Positions 7,745 to 16,549 of a DNA stretch of 64,000 nucleotides are shown here, piece by piece. Source of the DNA: DASSUW01 sp963849695 (GTDB taxonomy: Bacteria; Actinomycetota; Thermoleophilia; Solirubrobacterales; Solirubrobacteraceae); the NCBI GenBank assembly GCA_963849695.1, contig CAWKIT010000032.1, positions 62,001 through 126,000 of the forward strand. The letters run 5' to 3'. Every line of letters begins with the position of its first letter. Position 1 is the stretch's first letter. Under the pieces are notes generated by a model. The model had not been told where the DNA came from, ran no database searches, and saw only the letters and a list, made by a program, of their open reading frames with translations. The position numbers and the translations under genes were made by a program.

Positions 7745-8808
7745 GCGACGGCGATCTCCGGGACAGGTGTCTCCTCGTCGCGCTCGATCGGCTGCACGAG
7801 ATCCTGCCCGATGCCGAGCGCCTCGTAGACCTTGGACTCGATCTCGCGGGCGATCTCCGTGTGCTCGTCCAGGTATCCCTTGGCGTTGTTGCGGCCCTGG
7901 CCGAGGCGTTCGTCGCCGTACGAGAAGAACGAGCCGGACTTGGTGACGATGCCGTGCTCGATCCCGAGGTCGAGGATGCAGCCGGCGCTGGAGATGCCCT
8001 TGCCGAACTCGATGTCGAACTCCGCCTGGCGGAACGGCGCCGCGACCTTGTTCTTGACGACCTTCACGCGCACCCGGTTGCCGATCGCCTCCGTGCCCTC
8101 CTTCAGCGTCTCTATCCGCCGGATGTCGAGCCGCTGGGAGGAATAGAACTTCAGCGCGCGGCCGCCCGGCTGCGTTTCGGGCGATCCAAACATCACGCCG
8201 ACCTTCTCGCGGATCTGGTTGACGAACAGGCAGAGGGTCTTGGTGCGGTTCAGGTTGCCGGCCAGCTTGCGCATGGCCTGGGACATCATCCGCGCCTGCA
8301 CGCCGACCGTCTGGTCGCCCATCTGGCCCTCGAGCTCGGCGCGCGGGGTGAGCGCCGCCACCGAGTCGACCGCCACGACGTCGACCGCCCCCGAGCGCAC
8401 CAGCATGTCGGCGACCTCGAGCGCCTGCTCGCCGTAGTCGGGCTGGGAGACGAGCAGCTCGTCGATGTTCACGCCGAGGTTCTTGGCGTACAGCGGGTCC
8501 ATGGCGTGCTCGGCATCGATGAACGCGCACACGCCGCCGAGCTTCTGGGCCTCCGCGATGATGTGGTAGATCAGCGTCGTCTTGCCCGAGGACTCGGGGC
8601 CGAAGATCTCGACGATGCGGCCGCGCGGGCAGCCGCCGATGCCGAGCGCGATGTCCAGCGACAGCGCTCCCGTGGGGATCGCCTCGACCTTCACCTGGGC
8701 GCCCTCGTCGCCCATGCGCATGACGGTGCCCTTGCCGAACTGGCGCTCGATCTGTGAAAGCGCGCCTTGGAGGGCAGCGTCGCGCGCCTTGGCGTCCTGG
8801 GTGCTCAT
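7741..8808 (-). CDS. recA: Recombinase RecA
   Basis: 355 residues with a full set of RecA signatures: Walker A GPESSGKTT, the MAW-like region, Walker B VVAVDSVAALTPRAEL, loop L1/L2 with GNLNRTKTLCLFVNQIREKVGVMFG, and the ALKFYSSQRLDIRR signature. It catalyses strand exchange and stimulates LexA self-cleavage. The start ATG 8808 has a GAGGAG sequence 3 nt upstream. No intein is present. No canonical LexA palindrome is visible in the 92 bp between recA and thpR, which is unusual given the two good boxes elsewhere in the window. Confidence 0.98.
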   Translation of the reverse strand: MSTQDAKARDAALQGALSQIERQFGKGTVMRMGDEGAQVKVEAIPTGALSLDIALGIGGCPRGRIVEIFGPESSGKTTLIYHIIAEAQKLGGVCAFIDAEHAMDPLYAKNLGVNIDELLVSQPDYGEQALEVADMLVRSGAVDVVAVDSVAALTPRAELEGQMGDQTVGVQARMMSQAMRKLAGNLNRTKTLCLFVNQIREKVGVMFGSPETQPGGRALKFYSSQRLDIRRIETLKEGTEAIGNRVRVKVVKNKVAAPFRQAEFDIEFGKGISSAGCILDLGIEHGIVTKSGSFFSYGDERLGQGRNNAKGYLDEHTEIAREIESKVYEALGIGQDLVQPIERDEETPVPEIAVA

Positions 8809-8900
8809 GTGCTCCTCTACGTCTCGTTCCGAAGTGCAGCGAAGTCTGGACGCCGGACCGGACGGACCGCTACCCGCATTCGTGCCGAAAGGCGCGCGGA

Positions 8901-9581
8901 TCAGTGAAAAGAGGAGCGCACCAGCGGCTCGTAGCGCGCCCCGTGCGGATGCAGGCGCGAGACGAACAGCGTGAGCGCCTCGCCGTGGAACTCGAGCGGC
9001 TCGGGAGCGGCCTCGACCGCGCGCGGCGCCCTGGCACGAGGCCGCAGCCGCGCCACCGTGGCGTGCGCGCGGAACGGGCGCTTCTCCGGCACGTAGACGC
9101 CCGCGGCGGCCAGCCCGCCGCTGACCCGCGCCTGGAGCTCGGCGAGCGTGCCGTCGGGGTCCTCGAGCGCCGCGCACAGCACCCGGGCGCGCCGGGGCGG
9201 GAGCAGCACCGCGCCGGCGAAGGCGAGCCGCGGCGCGGATCCCGCGGCGGCGCGCAGGATCGGCTCGATGACGGCCACGTCGGTGGCCGGACGGCGGCCG
9301 AGGAAGGCGAGCGTGAGGTGGAGCGCCTCGGCCGCCACCGGGCGCCAGACGGAGGGGTCCGCGGCCGCGTCGCGGAACGCGACGAGCGCGGCGCGGGCGG
9401 CCGGCGCGAGCTCGAGCGCGACGAAGAGCCGGAGGTGGTCGGCGCCGCCCGACGGCGGGCGGGCGGCGTCGACGACGCAGGCGCGCGGAAGGAGAGTGGC
9501 GGACGGGCGCGAGGCCGGCGGCGCGGATGAGCGTCGGCCGCGCGACGACGCACGCGTTGTTGTCTGCAACGGAGCGACCAT
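8901..9581 (-). CDS. thpR: RNA 2',3'-cyclic phosphodiesterase (2'-5' RNA ligase family)
   Basis: A 2H-phosphoesterase with the two expected H-x-T motifs: HLTLAFLG (first half) and HATVARL (second half), about 80 residues apart. The family hydrolyses 2',3'-cyclic phosphate ends of RNA and can ligate tRNA halves in vitro. The conserved domain begins at LRLFVALEL. The nearest in-frame ATG (9581) adds about 50 basic, low-complexity residues of doubtful reality; no better ATG/GTG is visible, so the true start is uncertain. It lies between cinA and recA on the same strand, an order seen in related genomes. Confidence 0.8.
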   Translation of the reverse strand: MVAPLQTTTRASSRGRRSSAPPASRPSATLLPRACVVDAARPPSGGADHLRLFVALELAPAARAALVAFRDAAADPSVWRPVAAEALHLTLAFLGRRPATDVAVIEPILRAAAGSAPRLAFAGAVLLPPRRARVLCAALEDPDGTLAELQARVSGGLAAAGVYVPEKRPFRAHATVARLRPRARAPRAVEAAPEPLEFHGEALTLFVSRLHPHGARYEPLVRSSFH

Positions 9582-9711
9582 CGGGTCGACCCTCGCCGTT
9601 TCCGACGCCCGGGACGGCCTTCGCGGCGTGCGGGCGCCGATTCGGCCACTTGCGTCGCTGTCCTGACCCGTGGTCGTCCTGTTCCCAGGAGGACAGTACC
9701 CATTGGAGATT

Positions 9712-11094
9712 TCACAACCGCGGCCGGAGCAACGCGCGCCGCCCTGCACGTTCCTCCCGGCCGCGCGGCCGATCCCTCGCTCCCTTACCCAGCCGCAGTT
9801 GACGTTCGTCGACCGGCAGCTCACGCTGCGGCGGCGCCAGCAGCGTGCGGCGGAGCAGGTGCATGGCGAGGGTCGTGGTGCGCTCGCGGACGGCCGCCCG
9901 GTCGCCGGGCAGGCGGACGGCGCGCTCGATCAGGACCGAACCCGACCCGTCGGCCACGCACACGCACACCGTCCCGACGGGCTTCTCCGGCGTCCCGCCG
10001 CCCGGGCCGGCGATCCCGGTGATCCCGATCCCGAGTGAGGCGTCGAAGCGCCGGGCGGCGCCCGCGGCCAGCGCGGCCGCCACCTCCGGGGACACCGCTC
10101 CGAACTGCGAGATCAAGCTCTCCGGCACGTCGGCCAGAGACACCTTCGCCTCGTTCGAGTACGCGACCACGCTCCCCAGCACGTACGCCGACGACCCCGC
10201 GCGGTCGGTGAGCCGGCCCGCCATCAGCCCGCCCGTGCAGGACTCGGCGACCGCGACCGTCCGCACCGGCGGCCCCGCGAGCAGCCCCGCCACGATCGCG
10301 TCGATCGTCGACCCGTCGCGCGAGAACACCCGCGCGCCGAAGCGCTCCACGATCGCGCCCTCCAGCGACGCATACGACTCGGCGGCGTCCGGCGAGAAGA
10401 CCGTCGCGATCTCCAGCTCCCCGCGCCGCAGGCACGTCGTGATCTCCAGGGACGACGGGGGCGCCAGCTCGCGCAGCACGGAAGCGAGCTGGGACTCGGG
10501 CACCCCGGTGATCCGCATGATGCGCTGCTCGAGCGTCCCCGCCCGCGCGAGGATCTCCCGCAACCCGGGCGTCGCGACCGCCACCTCCCACATCGGCTGG
10601 AGCTCACCCGGCGGGCCCGGCAGGACGACCACGCTCGGCCCGCCGTCGACCGGCACGACCAGCCCCGGCGCGGTGCCCACCGGCTCGAGCACTACCGCCC
10701 CCCGCGGCACCAGCGCCTGCTTGCGGTTGCCGGCCCGCAGCGACTCGTCGGAGACGTCGCGCCAGCGCCCCCGCAGCGCGCTGATGATCGCCCAGATCCG
10801 CTCCTCCAGCTCGGCATCGAGCTCCAGCGGCCGCCCGGCGAACCCGGCCACCACCTCGGCCGTCAGGTCGTCCGCGGTCGGGCCGAGCCCGCCGCTCGTG
10901 ATGATGAGCTCGAGCCCGGAGAGGAAGTCCAGGGCGGCACGCAGGTCGGCGGGGCGGTCGCCGACCACGATTACGTGCGCCAGCTGCACTCCGCGCGAGC
11001 GCAGGCGCTCCGCCAGCCACGGCCCGTTCGCGTCGCGGATGATCCCCGACAGCACCTCGGTGCCGGTCACCACGATGCCGGCACGGACGCTCAC
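9712..11094 (-). CDS. cinA: CinA: competence/damage-inducible protein, nicotinamide-nucleotide amidohydrolase family
   Basis: 460 residues. The N-terminal MoCF/COG1058 domain has VTGTEVLSG and SGGLGPTADDLT. The C-terminal PncC-type amidase domain has VAESCTGGLMAGRLTDR and GITGIAGPGGGTPEKPVGTV. Together they recycle NMN and ADP-ribose derivatives. Family members normally end near the LLRRTLL helix. Here about 41 extra basic residues follow, and part of that tail is encoded by a copy of a dispersed repeat (9757-9810). The GTG start at 11094 overlaps the rodZ stop as GTGA. Confidence 0.9.
   Translation of the reverse strand: MSVRAGIVVTGTEVLSGIIRDANGPWLAERLRSRGVQLAHVIVVGDRPADLRAALDFLSGLELIITSGGLGPTADDLTAEVVAGFAGRPLELDAELEERIWAIISALRGRWRDVSDESLRAGNRKQALVPRGAVVLEPVGTAPGLVVPVDGGPSVVVLPGPPGELQPMWEVAVATPGLREILARAGTLEQRIMRITGVPESQLASVLRELAPPSSLEITTCLRRGELEIATVFSPDAAESYASLEGAIVERFGARVFSRDGSTIDAIVAGLLAGPPVRTVAVAESCTGGLMAGRLTDRAGSSAYVLGSVVAYSNEAKVSLADVPESLISQFGAVSPEVAAALAAGAARRFDASLGIGITGIAGPGGGTPEKPVGTVCVCVADGSGSVLIERAVRLPGDRAAVRERTTTLAMHLLRRTLLAPPQRELPVDERQLRLGKGARDRPRGREERAGRRALLRPRL
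9757..9810. repeat. Dispersed repeat copy (one arm), inside the cinA 3' extension
   Basis: This stretch contains a 22-nt block (9787-9808) that is identical, in reverse complement, to 30041-30062. With its upstream CCTCG(C)-CCCTTACCCAGCCG context it also resembles the right arm of the palindromic element at 30182-30202. Here only one arm is present, and it is read in frame as the tail of CinA (VDERQLRLGKG...). Confidence 0.6.
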
Positions 11095-11912
11095 GTCGAG
11101 CAGTCCGGGCGCCGCTCGTCCGACAGCCGCTTCGGCTTGCGCCCCGGCCGCAGCTCGTAGCCGATCGCACCCGTGCTCTCCGCGACCGGGTACGTGCGAC
11201 CGTTCACCCGCATGCGGATCCCGCTGTTCCCGAAGTTCGTCAGGAACCGTTTGCTCCGCAGCACCCGCGTCACCGTGTCCGGACTCAGAATCTCCTCGTC
11301 GATCACCTGGCGCCCACCGGCGTCGACCACGCACACGTACACCGGCGCCCTGGCGATCAGCTGCAGCCGCACCCGCCGCGGCGGCCGCCGGCGCTGCCGC
11401 TCCTGGGACTCGCCGCCCGACCCGCCGTCCGAGCCTTCGTCCGACCCGCCGCCCGCGCTCCGAGGCGACTCGGACGCATTGCCGGCGCGATCGGGCGACG
11501 CCGGCTCCTCGTCGTCGCCCAGCGGCCACGACCCCAGAAGCCACAGCGACGCCAGCAGCAGCACGACGCAGGCGCCGACCACCAACGCCGGCCCCATCGC
11601 CGCCAGCCGGCGCCGCCGCCGGCCCGGCCGTCCCCGCCCCCGCGAGGTCGCGAACGGCGTGAGGTCCTGCGTCGAGGGACGCTCGTAGCGCTGGCGGTAC
11701 TCCTCGACCAGGAGCCGCGAGTCGAGCCCCAGGTACTCCGCGTACGTGCGCAGGAACGTCTTGACGAACGTCGGCCCCGGGAGGAGGTCCCACTCCTCGT
11801 TCTCCAGGGCTCTGAGGTACTTCCCGCGGATCTTGGTGGCGGTCTCGACCTCGGTCATGTCGACCCGCCGGCGCATCCGCGCCTCGCGCAGCGTCTCGCC
11901 GATCTCTGGCAT
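11091..11912 (-). CDS. rodZ: RodZ-like membrane protein with helix-turn-helix domain
   Basis: 273 residues. An N-terminal Xre-type HTH (about 4-75: IGETLREARMRRRVDMTEVE...LRTYAEYLGLD) is followed by a basic stretch, one transmembrane helix (about 105-127), a Ser/Gly/Glu-rich linker (about 130-170) and a C-terminal DUF4115-type beta domain. This is RodZ architecture; RodZ links the cytoskeleton and cell-wall synthesis in rod-shaped bacteria. No mreB is in view, so the cell-shape role is inferred. It lies 14 bp after ftsK and overlaps cinA by 4 bp. Confidence 0.85.
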   Translation of the reverse strand: MPEIGETLREARMRRRVDMTEVETATKIRGKYLRALENEEWDLLPGPTFVKTFLRTYAEYLGLDSRLLVEEYRQRYERPSTQDLTPFATSRGRGRPGRRRRRLAAMGPALVVGACVVLLLASLWLLGSWPLGDDEEPASPDRAGNASESPRSAGGGSDEGSDGGSGGESQERQRRRPPRRVRLQLIARAPVYVCVVDAGGRQVIDEEILSPDTVTRVLRSKRFLTNFGNSGIRMRVNGRTYPVAESTGAIGYELRPGRKPKRLSDERRPDCST

Positions 11913-11926
11913 GAGCAGAGGAGAGG

Positions 11927-14287
11927 CTACTCAGGCACTTCGTCGTCCAGCACCCGGATCTGCTGCTCTCCGAGCGCTGCCAGCACGCGCGGGACGTCGC
12001 CCTCCGCGATCAGCACCTGGCGCGGCTTCGACCCCTCGTATCCCGAGATCACGCCGCGCCGCTCGAGCATGTCGATCAGCCGCCCGGCGCGCGTGTAGCC
12101 GAGCCGCAACCGCCGTTGCAGCATCGACGTGGACGCGGTCTGCATCTCGGCCACGAGCCGGATCGCGTCCCCCAGGAGCGGGTCCTCGTCGGGATCGAAG
12201 CCGTCCTCCCCGCCCTCCGCCCCGGCGTCGTCCTCGACCTCCTCGAGCAGCTCCTCGTGGAACTCCGGCTCGCCCTGGCGCCGCCAGGCGTCGGTGAGGA
12301 CGGCGATCTCGGACTCGTCCACGAACGCGCCCTGGATCCGCTGCAGCCGCGACGAGCCGACCGGGGAGAACAGCATGTCGCCCGCGCCCAGCAGCGACTC
12401 GGCACCGTTCTGGTCCAGGATCACACGCGAGTCGGTCTGCGAGGAGACCGCGAACGCGATCCGCGACGGCACGTTGGCCTTGATCATGCCCGTGATCACG
12501 TCCACGCGCGGGGACTGCGTGGCGAGCACCATGTGGATGCCGACCGCACGCGCCTTCTGGGCGATCCGGATGATCGAGTCCTCCACGTCGGCGGGCGCGA
12601 CCATCATCAGGTCGGCCAGCTCGTCGATCACGCACAGCACGTACGGGAGCGGCGCCTCACCGCGCCGCACGCGCGCCGCGTTCAGGTCCGCCAGCGTCCG
12701 CGTCCGCGCCAGCGACATGTAGGAGTACCGCTGCTCCATCTCGCGCACGAGGTTCTGCAGCGCGGTGGCGGCCTTGCGCGGCGACGTGATCACCGGCGTC
12801 AGCAGGTGCGGGATCGAGTCGTAGTGGTTGAGCTCGACCTGCTTGGGGTCGACCAGCACCATCCGGACGTCGTGCGGCGTGGCGCGCAGCAGGACCGAGG
12901 AGAGCATCGCGTTCACGCAGCCCGACTTGCCGGCCCCGGTCGTGCCCGCCACCAGCAGGTGCGGCATCTTCGCGAGGTCGGCGCCGATCGCGCGGCCCGC
13001 GACGTCCTTGCCCAGCCACACCGTCAGCGGCGACCAGTCGGCCGGCGGCGCCTGGAAGACGTCGCCGAGGTGCACGATCCGGCGCCGCGCGTTCGGAACC
13101 TCGACCCCGACCGCCTGCTTGCCGGGGATCGGCGCGAGGATGCGGATGTCGGACGCCGCCAGCGCGTACGCGAGGTCGTCCTTGAGCTGCGCGACCTTGC
13201 CGACCTTGATCCCCGGCGCCAGCCGCAGCTCGTAGCGCGTGATGTGCGGCCCGGCGACCTTGCCGATCACCCGCGCCTCGACGCCGAAGTGGCCGAGCGC
13301 CTCGACCAGCTGGGCGGCGATCTTCTCCTGCCCCGCCGTGTCCGGCCGAGCCGCCTCCTCCGAGGAGCGCTTGAGCGCGGCGCCCTCGGGCACCGTCCAC
13401 TCGAAGTCGGGCGAGTCGGTGACCGACGGCCGGTAGCGGCCCTGCGGCGTGAGATCGGCCGCCGCGCGGGTCACGCCCGGCTCGTCGGTCTCCGGGTCCT
13501 CGGCGAGGCGAGGGGGCTCCTCCTCCAGGACCTCGGGCTCAGGCTCCGGATCGGGCTCATCGGGCTCGAACGGCTCCGGCTCCTCCCCCTCCCACACCAC
13601 GGTCTCGGCCGGCGGAGTCCCGCGCGAGACGCGCGGCTCGGCAGCCTCCAGGGCGGCCAGCTCCTCGGTCGCGCGCCGCCGCTGAACCGCCGCCCGCACG
13701 CGCGACTCCGACTTGGTGAACGAGTCGGTCGTCGCCTTCACCACGCCCGCGACCGAGGCGCCGGTGAGCAGCAGCACGGCGGCCAGGAACAGGAACAGCG
13801 CCACGATGTGGGCGCCGACCACTCCGAGCGCGGTCGAGATCCCCCAGTACAGCCCCTCCCCCAGCAGACCGCCGCGCGGGCGCACCCAGTCGGGGTCCCA
13901 GCGCACCGCCTCGCCGCCCGGGCCGAGCCCGAGCGTGCCCGCCGCGAGGCCGAGCGTCAACGCCAGGAACAGGCAGAGCCCGCCGGACCGGAACGGCCGC
14001 ACGGCCGGCAGCATCTCGCGCAGGACGAGGATCGCGCCGGCCGCGAGCAGCGCCGCCGGCACGACCAGGTACACGGCGCCGATCAGCCGCCGCAGCCCGT
14101 CCACCGCCCAGCCGCCGGCCTCCCCGCCGTCCCACTCCAGATAGATCAGGAACGCGAAGAACACCGCCGCGGCGACCATCCCGAGCCCGATCAGGTCGAG
14201 GTGGCGCTGCTCGAGATGGGGCAGCCGCGGCCGTGCCGCGGGCGACGAACGTCGGGCTCGAGGCTTGCGCTTCTTCGGGGCGGGCAT
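11927..14287 (-). CDS. ftsK: DNA translocase FtsK/SpoIIIE
   Basis: 786 residues. Four hydrophobic segments (about 35-190) anchor it at the septum; a Pro/Glu-rich linker (about 225-290) follows. The motor has an alpha/beta part (LVEALGHFGVEARVIGK...GPHITRYELRL), Walker A GTTGAGKSGCVNAML, Walker B YVLCVIDELADLMM and a C-terminal winged-helix gamma domain (LLQRRLRLGYTRAGRLIDMLERRG) that reads KOPS-like DNA polarity. It clears chromosome DNA from the closing septum. The start ATG 14287 (MPAPKKRK) is chosen over an upstream in-frame codon because of the basic N terminus and normal length. It is divergent from a response regulator. Confidence 0.95.
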   Translation of the reverse strand: MPAPKKRKPRARRSSPAARPRLPHLEQRHLDLIGLGMVAAAVFFAFLIYLEWDGGEAGGWAVDGLRRLIGAVYLVVPAALLAAGAILVLREMLPAVRPFRSGGLCLFLALTLGLAAGTLGLGPGGEAVRWDPDWVRPRGGLLGEGLYWGISTALGVVGAHIVALFLFLAAVLLLTGASVAGVVKATTDSFTKSESRVRAAVQRRRATEELAALEAAEPRVSRGTPPAETVVWEGEEPEPFEPDEPDPEPEPEVLEEEPPRLAEDPETDEPGVTRAAADLTPQGRYRPSVTDSPDFEWTVPEGAALKRSSEEAARPDTAGQEKIAAQLVEALGHFGVEARVIGKVAGPHITRYELRLAPGIKVGKVAQLKDDLAYALAASDIRILAPIPGKQAVGVEVPNARRRIVHLGDVFQAPPADWSPLTVWLGKDVAGRAIGADLAKMPHLLVAGTTGAGKSGCVNAMLSSVLLRATPHDVRMVLVDPKQVELNHYDSIPHLLTPVITSPRKAATALQNLVREMEQRYSYMSLARTRTLADLNAARVRRGEAPLPYVLCVIDELADLMMVAPADVEDSIIRIAQKARAVGIHMVLATQSPRVDVITGMIKANVPSRIAFAVSSQTDSRVILDQNGAESLLGAGDMLFSPVGSSRLQRIQGAFVDESEIAVLTDAWRRQGEPEFHEELLEEVEDDAGAEGGEDGFDPDEDPLLGDAIRLVAEMQTASTSMLQRRLRLGYTRAGRLIDMLERRGVISGYEGSKPRQVLIAEGDVPRVLAALGEQQIRVLDDEVPE

Positions 14288-14376
14288 GTGGCCGCCACCC
14301 CTTCGACGCCCGCCCCCCACCTCCTGCCGACCTAAAGCGACCCGTGAACAGATCCCGCAAACGCCCTGCGTGCCCG

Positions 14377-14382
14377 TACCAT
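14377..14382 (+). promoter_or_regulatory. -10 box for the response regulator, leaderless spacing
   Basis: TACCAT lies exactly 8 nt before the ATG at 14391, with no Shine-Dalgarno sequence. The -10-to-start distance matches leaderless actinobacterial promoters. No convincing -35 is seen. Confidence 0.4.
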
Positions 14383-14390
14383 CCGCGTGG

Positions 14391-15080
14391 ATGGAAGCGT
14401 CCGATCGCCCGGTTCGCGTGCTCGTCGTCGAGGACGACGCCGAGATCGCGCACGTTCTGCAGCGCTCGCTGCGCCTCGACGGCTACGACGTCAAGCTCGC
14501 CTCCGACGGCGTCCAGGCGCTCGACGAGGCCCACGCCTTCCTGCCCGACCTGATCGTGCTCGACCTCGGGCTGCCGCGCCTGGACGGGATCGACGTCGCG
14601 CGCCGCCTGCGCGAGGACGGCGACGACGTGCCGATCCTGATCCTCACCGCCCGCGATGCGCTGGAGTCGCGCGTCGAGGGCCTCGACGTCGGTGCCGACG
14701 ACTATCTCGTCAAGCCGTTCGAGCGGCAGGAGCTGCTCGCGCGCCTCAGAGCCCTCCTGCGCCGCCGGCCCCCGCGCGGCATGGCCCCGCTGCGCGTCGG
14801 CGACCTGATGCTCAACCCCGACACCCACGAGGTCACCCGCGGCGACCGCGCGATCGAGCTCACCCAGCGCGAGTTCGAGCTGCTCGAGTACCTGATGCGC
14901 AACGAGCGGCTCGTGATCAGCCGCCAGAAGCTGCTCGACGAGGTCTGGGGCTACGACCCGTTCTCGATCACGAACACGATCGAGGTCTTCGTGTCAAACC
15001 TGCGAAGGAAGCTTGAAGCCGGTGGAGAGCCGCGACTCCTCCATACGGTCCGCGGCGCGGGCTACGTCCTCCGCGTATAA
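14391..15080 (+). CDS. OmpR-family response regulator
   Basis: 229 residues: a receiver domain (about 8-120) with the acidic pair in VVEDDAE, phospho-Asp in LIVLDLGLPRLDG, T/S in ILTARD and K in DYLVKPF; then an OmpR/PhoB winged helix (about 130-228) with LTQREFELLEYLMRN and TVRGAGYVLRV. It resembles MprA/PrrA/TcrA-type regulators. Its kinase partner starts inside its 3' end (15022). Targets are unknown; the adjacent MFS gene is a candidate by position only. Confidence 0.93.
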   Translation: MEASDRPVRVLVVEDDAEIAHVLQRSLRLDGYDVKLASDGVQALDEAHAFLPDLIVLDLGLPRLDGIDVARRLREDGDDVPILILTARDALESRVEGLDVGADDYLVKPFERQELLARLRALLRRRPPRGMAPLRVGDLMLNPDTHEVTRGDRAIELTQREFELLEYLMRNERLVISRQKLLDEVWGYDPFSITNTIEVFVSNLRRKLEAGGEPRLLHTVRGAGYVLRV

Positions 15081-16455
15081 GCGCCTGCCGATCCGCTGGC
15101 GCCTGGCCGGCGGCTCGGCGGCCCTGACGCTGGTGATCCTGTGCGGCTTCGCGGTGATCGTGGGCATCCTCACCACGCGCCAGATCTACGACGACTTCCG
15201 CCGCGAGGTGGCCGAGAGCGCCGACCGCCTTGCGAGCCAGGCGCAGCTGCGGCTCGACTACGACCAGGCCGGCAACGCGGTCGTGCGCGCGGCGCCGCGC
15301 TCGCTCGACCTCGACGACGCCGCCTCGTCGTCGGGCGCCGAGATCCGCGTGATCACGGTCGACGACCTCGAGGGCTTCGCCACGGAAGGTGCGCCCGACT
15401 TCGGGCCGCCCCTGGCACCCACCGCGGAGATCGACGGCTACCGGGTGGAGACGCGGCCGGTGCAGGTCCAGACGCCTGCCGGCCCACAGCCGTGGGCGCT
15501 GCAGTACGCGCGCCGGATCTCCGACATCCAGGAGACCGCCAACCGCGTCAAGGTGTTCCTCGCCTTCGGCGTGCTCGGCGGCGCCCTGCTCGCGCTGCTT
15601 GCCGGCCTGGCCACCGCGCGCCGCGCGATGGAGCCGATCGTCGAGCTGTCGGCGGCCGCGCGCCGGATCGAGCGCTCGCGCGACCCGTCCGAGCGGATCC
15701 CCCACCCCGAGGCCGACGACGAGGTCGCCGAGCTCGCCCGCACCCTGGAGGCGATGCTCGCCTCGCTCGGCGCCGCGCGCGGCGAGACCGAGGCCTCGCT
15801 CGCGCGCCAGCGCGAGTTCGTGGCCGACGCCTCGCACGAGCTGCGCACCCCGCTGACCTCGGTGCTCGCCAACCTCGAGCTGCTCGAGGAGGAACTCAGC
15901 GGCGAGCAGCGCGAGGCGGCGGCGTCCGCGCTCCGCTCCTCGCAGCGCATGCGCCGCCTGGTGGCCGACCTGCTGCTGCTCGCCCGCGCCGACGCCGGCC
16001 GCGTCGCCCCGCACCAGCCGGTCGACGTGTCGGAGGTCGTCACCGACGCCGCCGCCGAGCTCGAGCCGGTGGCCGGCGGCCACGAGATCTCCGTGTCGGC
16101 TCCCTCCGGCGCCCGCGTCGACGGCGCCCGCGACGAGCTGCACCGGCTGGTCCTGAACCTGATGGAGAACGCGCTCCGCCACACCGATCCCGGCACCGCG
16201 GTCGAGGCCACCGTCGAGCGCCGCAACGGCGAGGTGGTGCTCGCGGTCGAGGACGACGGCCCGGGGATCCCGCTCGACCAGCGGGAGAAGGTGTTCGAGC
16301 GCTTCTACCGCGGCTCCGGCGAGCACAGCGGCTCGTCCGGGCTCGGCCTGTCGATCGTGCGCGCGGTGGCCGAGTCGCACCACGGCAGCGTCCGCCTCGA
16401 GGAGCCGCTCGACGGCCGCGGGGCGCGCTTCGTGGTCAGGATCCCTGCGGCTTGA
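15022..16455 (+). CDS. Sensor histidine kinase, partner of the upstream response regulator
   Basis: 477 residues. Two membrane helices (about 32-55 and 178-200) enclose a periplasmic sensor region of about 120 residues with no recognised fold. A HAMP follows (about 200-255), then HisKA with the phospho-acceptor in VADASHELRTPLTSV and an HATPase domain with N box LMENALRHTDPG, G1 VEDDGPGIPL, F box FERFYRG and G2 GSSGLGLSIVRAV. The start is uncertain: GTG 15022 overlaps the regulator by 59 nt; TTG 15013 is the alternative. Overlap implies coupled translation of the two-component pair. Confidence 0.92.
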   Translation: MESRDSSIRSAARATSSAYKRLPIRWRLAGGSAALTLVILCGFAVIVGILTTRQIYDDFRREVAESADRLASQAQLRLDYDQAGNAVVRAAPRSLDLDDAASSSGAEIRVITVDDLEGFATEGAPDFGPPLAPTAEIDGYRVETRPVQVQTPAGPQPWALQYARRISDIQETANRVKVFLAFGVLGGALLALLAGLATARRAMEPIVELSAAARRIERSRDPSERIPHPEADDEVAELARTLEAMLASLGAARGETEASLARQREFVADASHELRTPLTSVLANLELLEEELSGEQREAAASALRSSQRMRRLVADLLLLARADAGRVAPHQPVDVSEVVTDAAAELEPVAGGHEISVSAPSGARVDGARDELHRLVLNLMENALRHTDPGTAVEATVERRNGEVVLAVEDDGPGIPLDQREKVFERFYRGSGEHSGSSGLGLSIVRAVAESHHGSVRLEEPLDGRGARFVVRIPAA

Positions 16456-16549
16456 CGATCTGGTTGAGCCGCTCCGCCGGCCGCCGCCGGTCGCTGAGGA
16501 GACGGGTGTCCGGCGCATCCGCAGTCGCCGCGTGACTACGATGCCGGGC

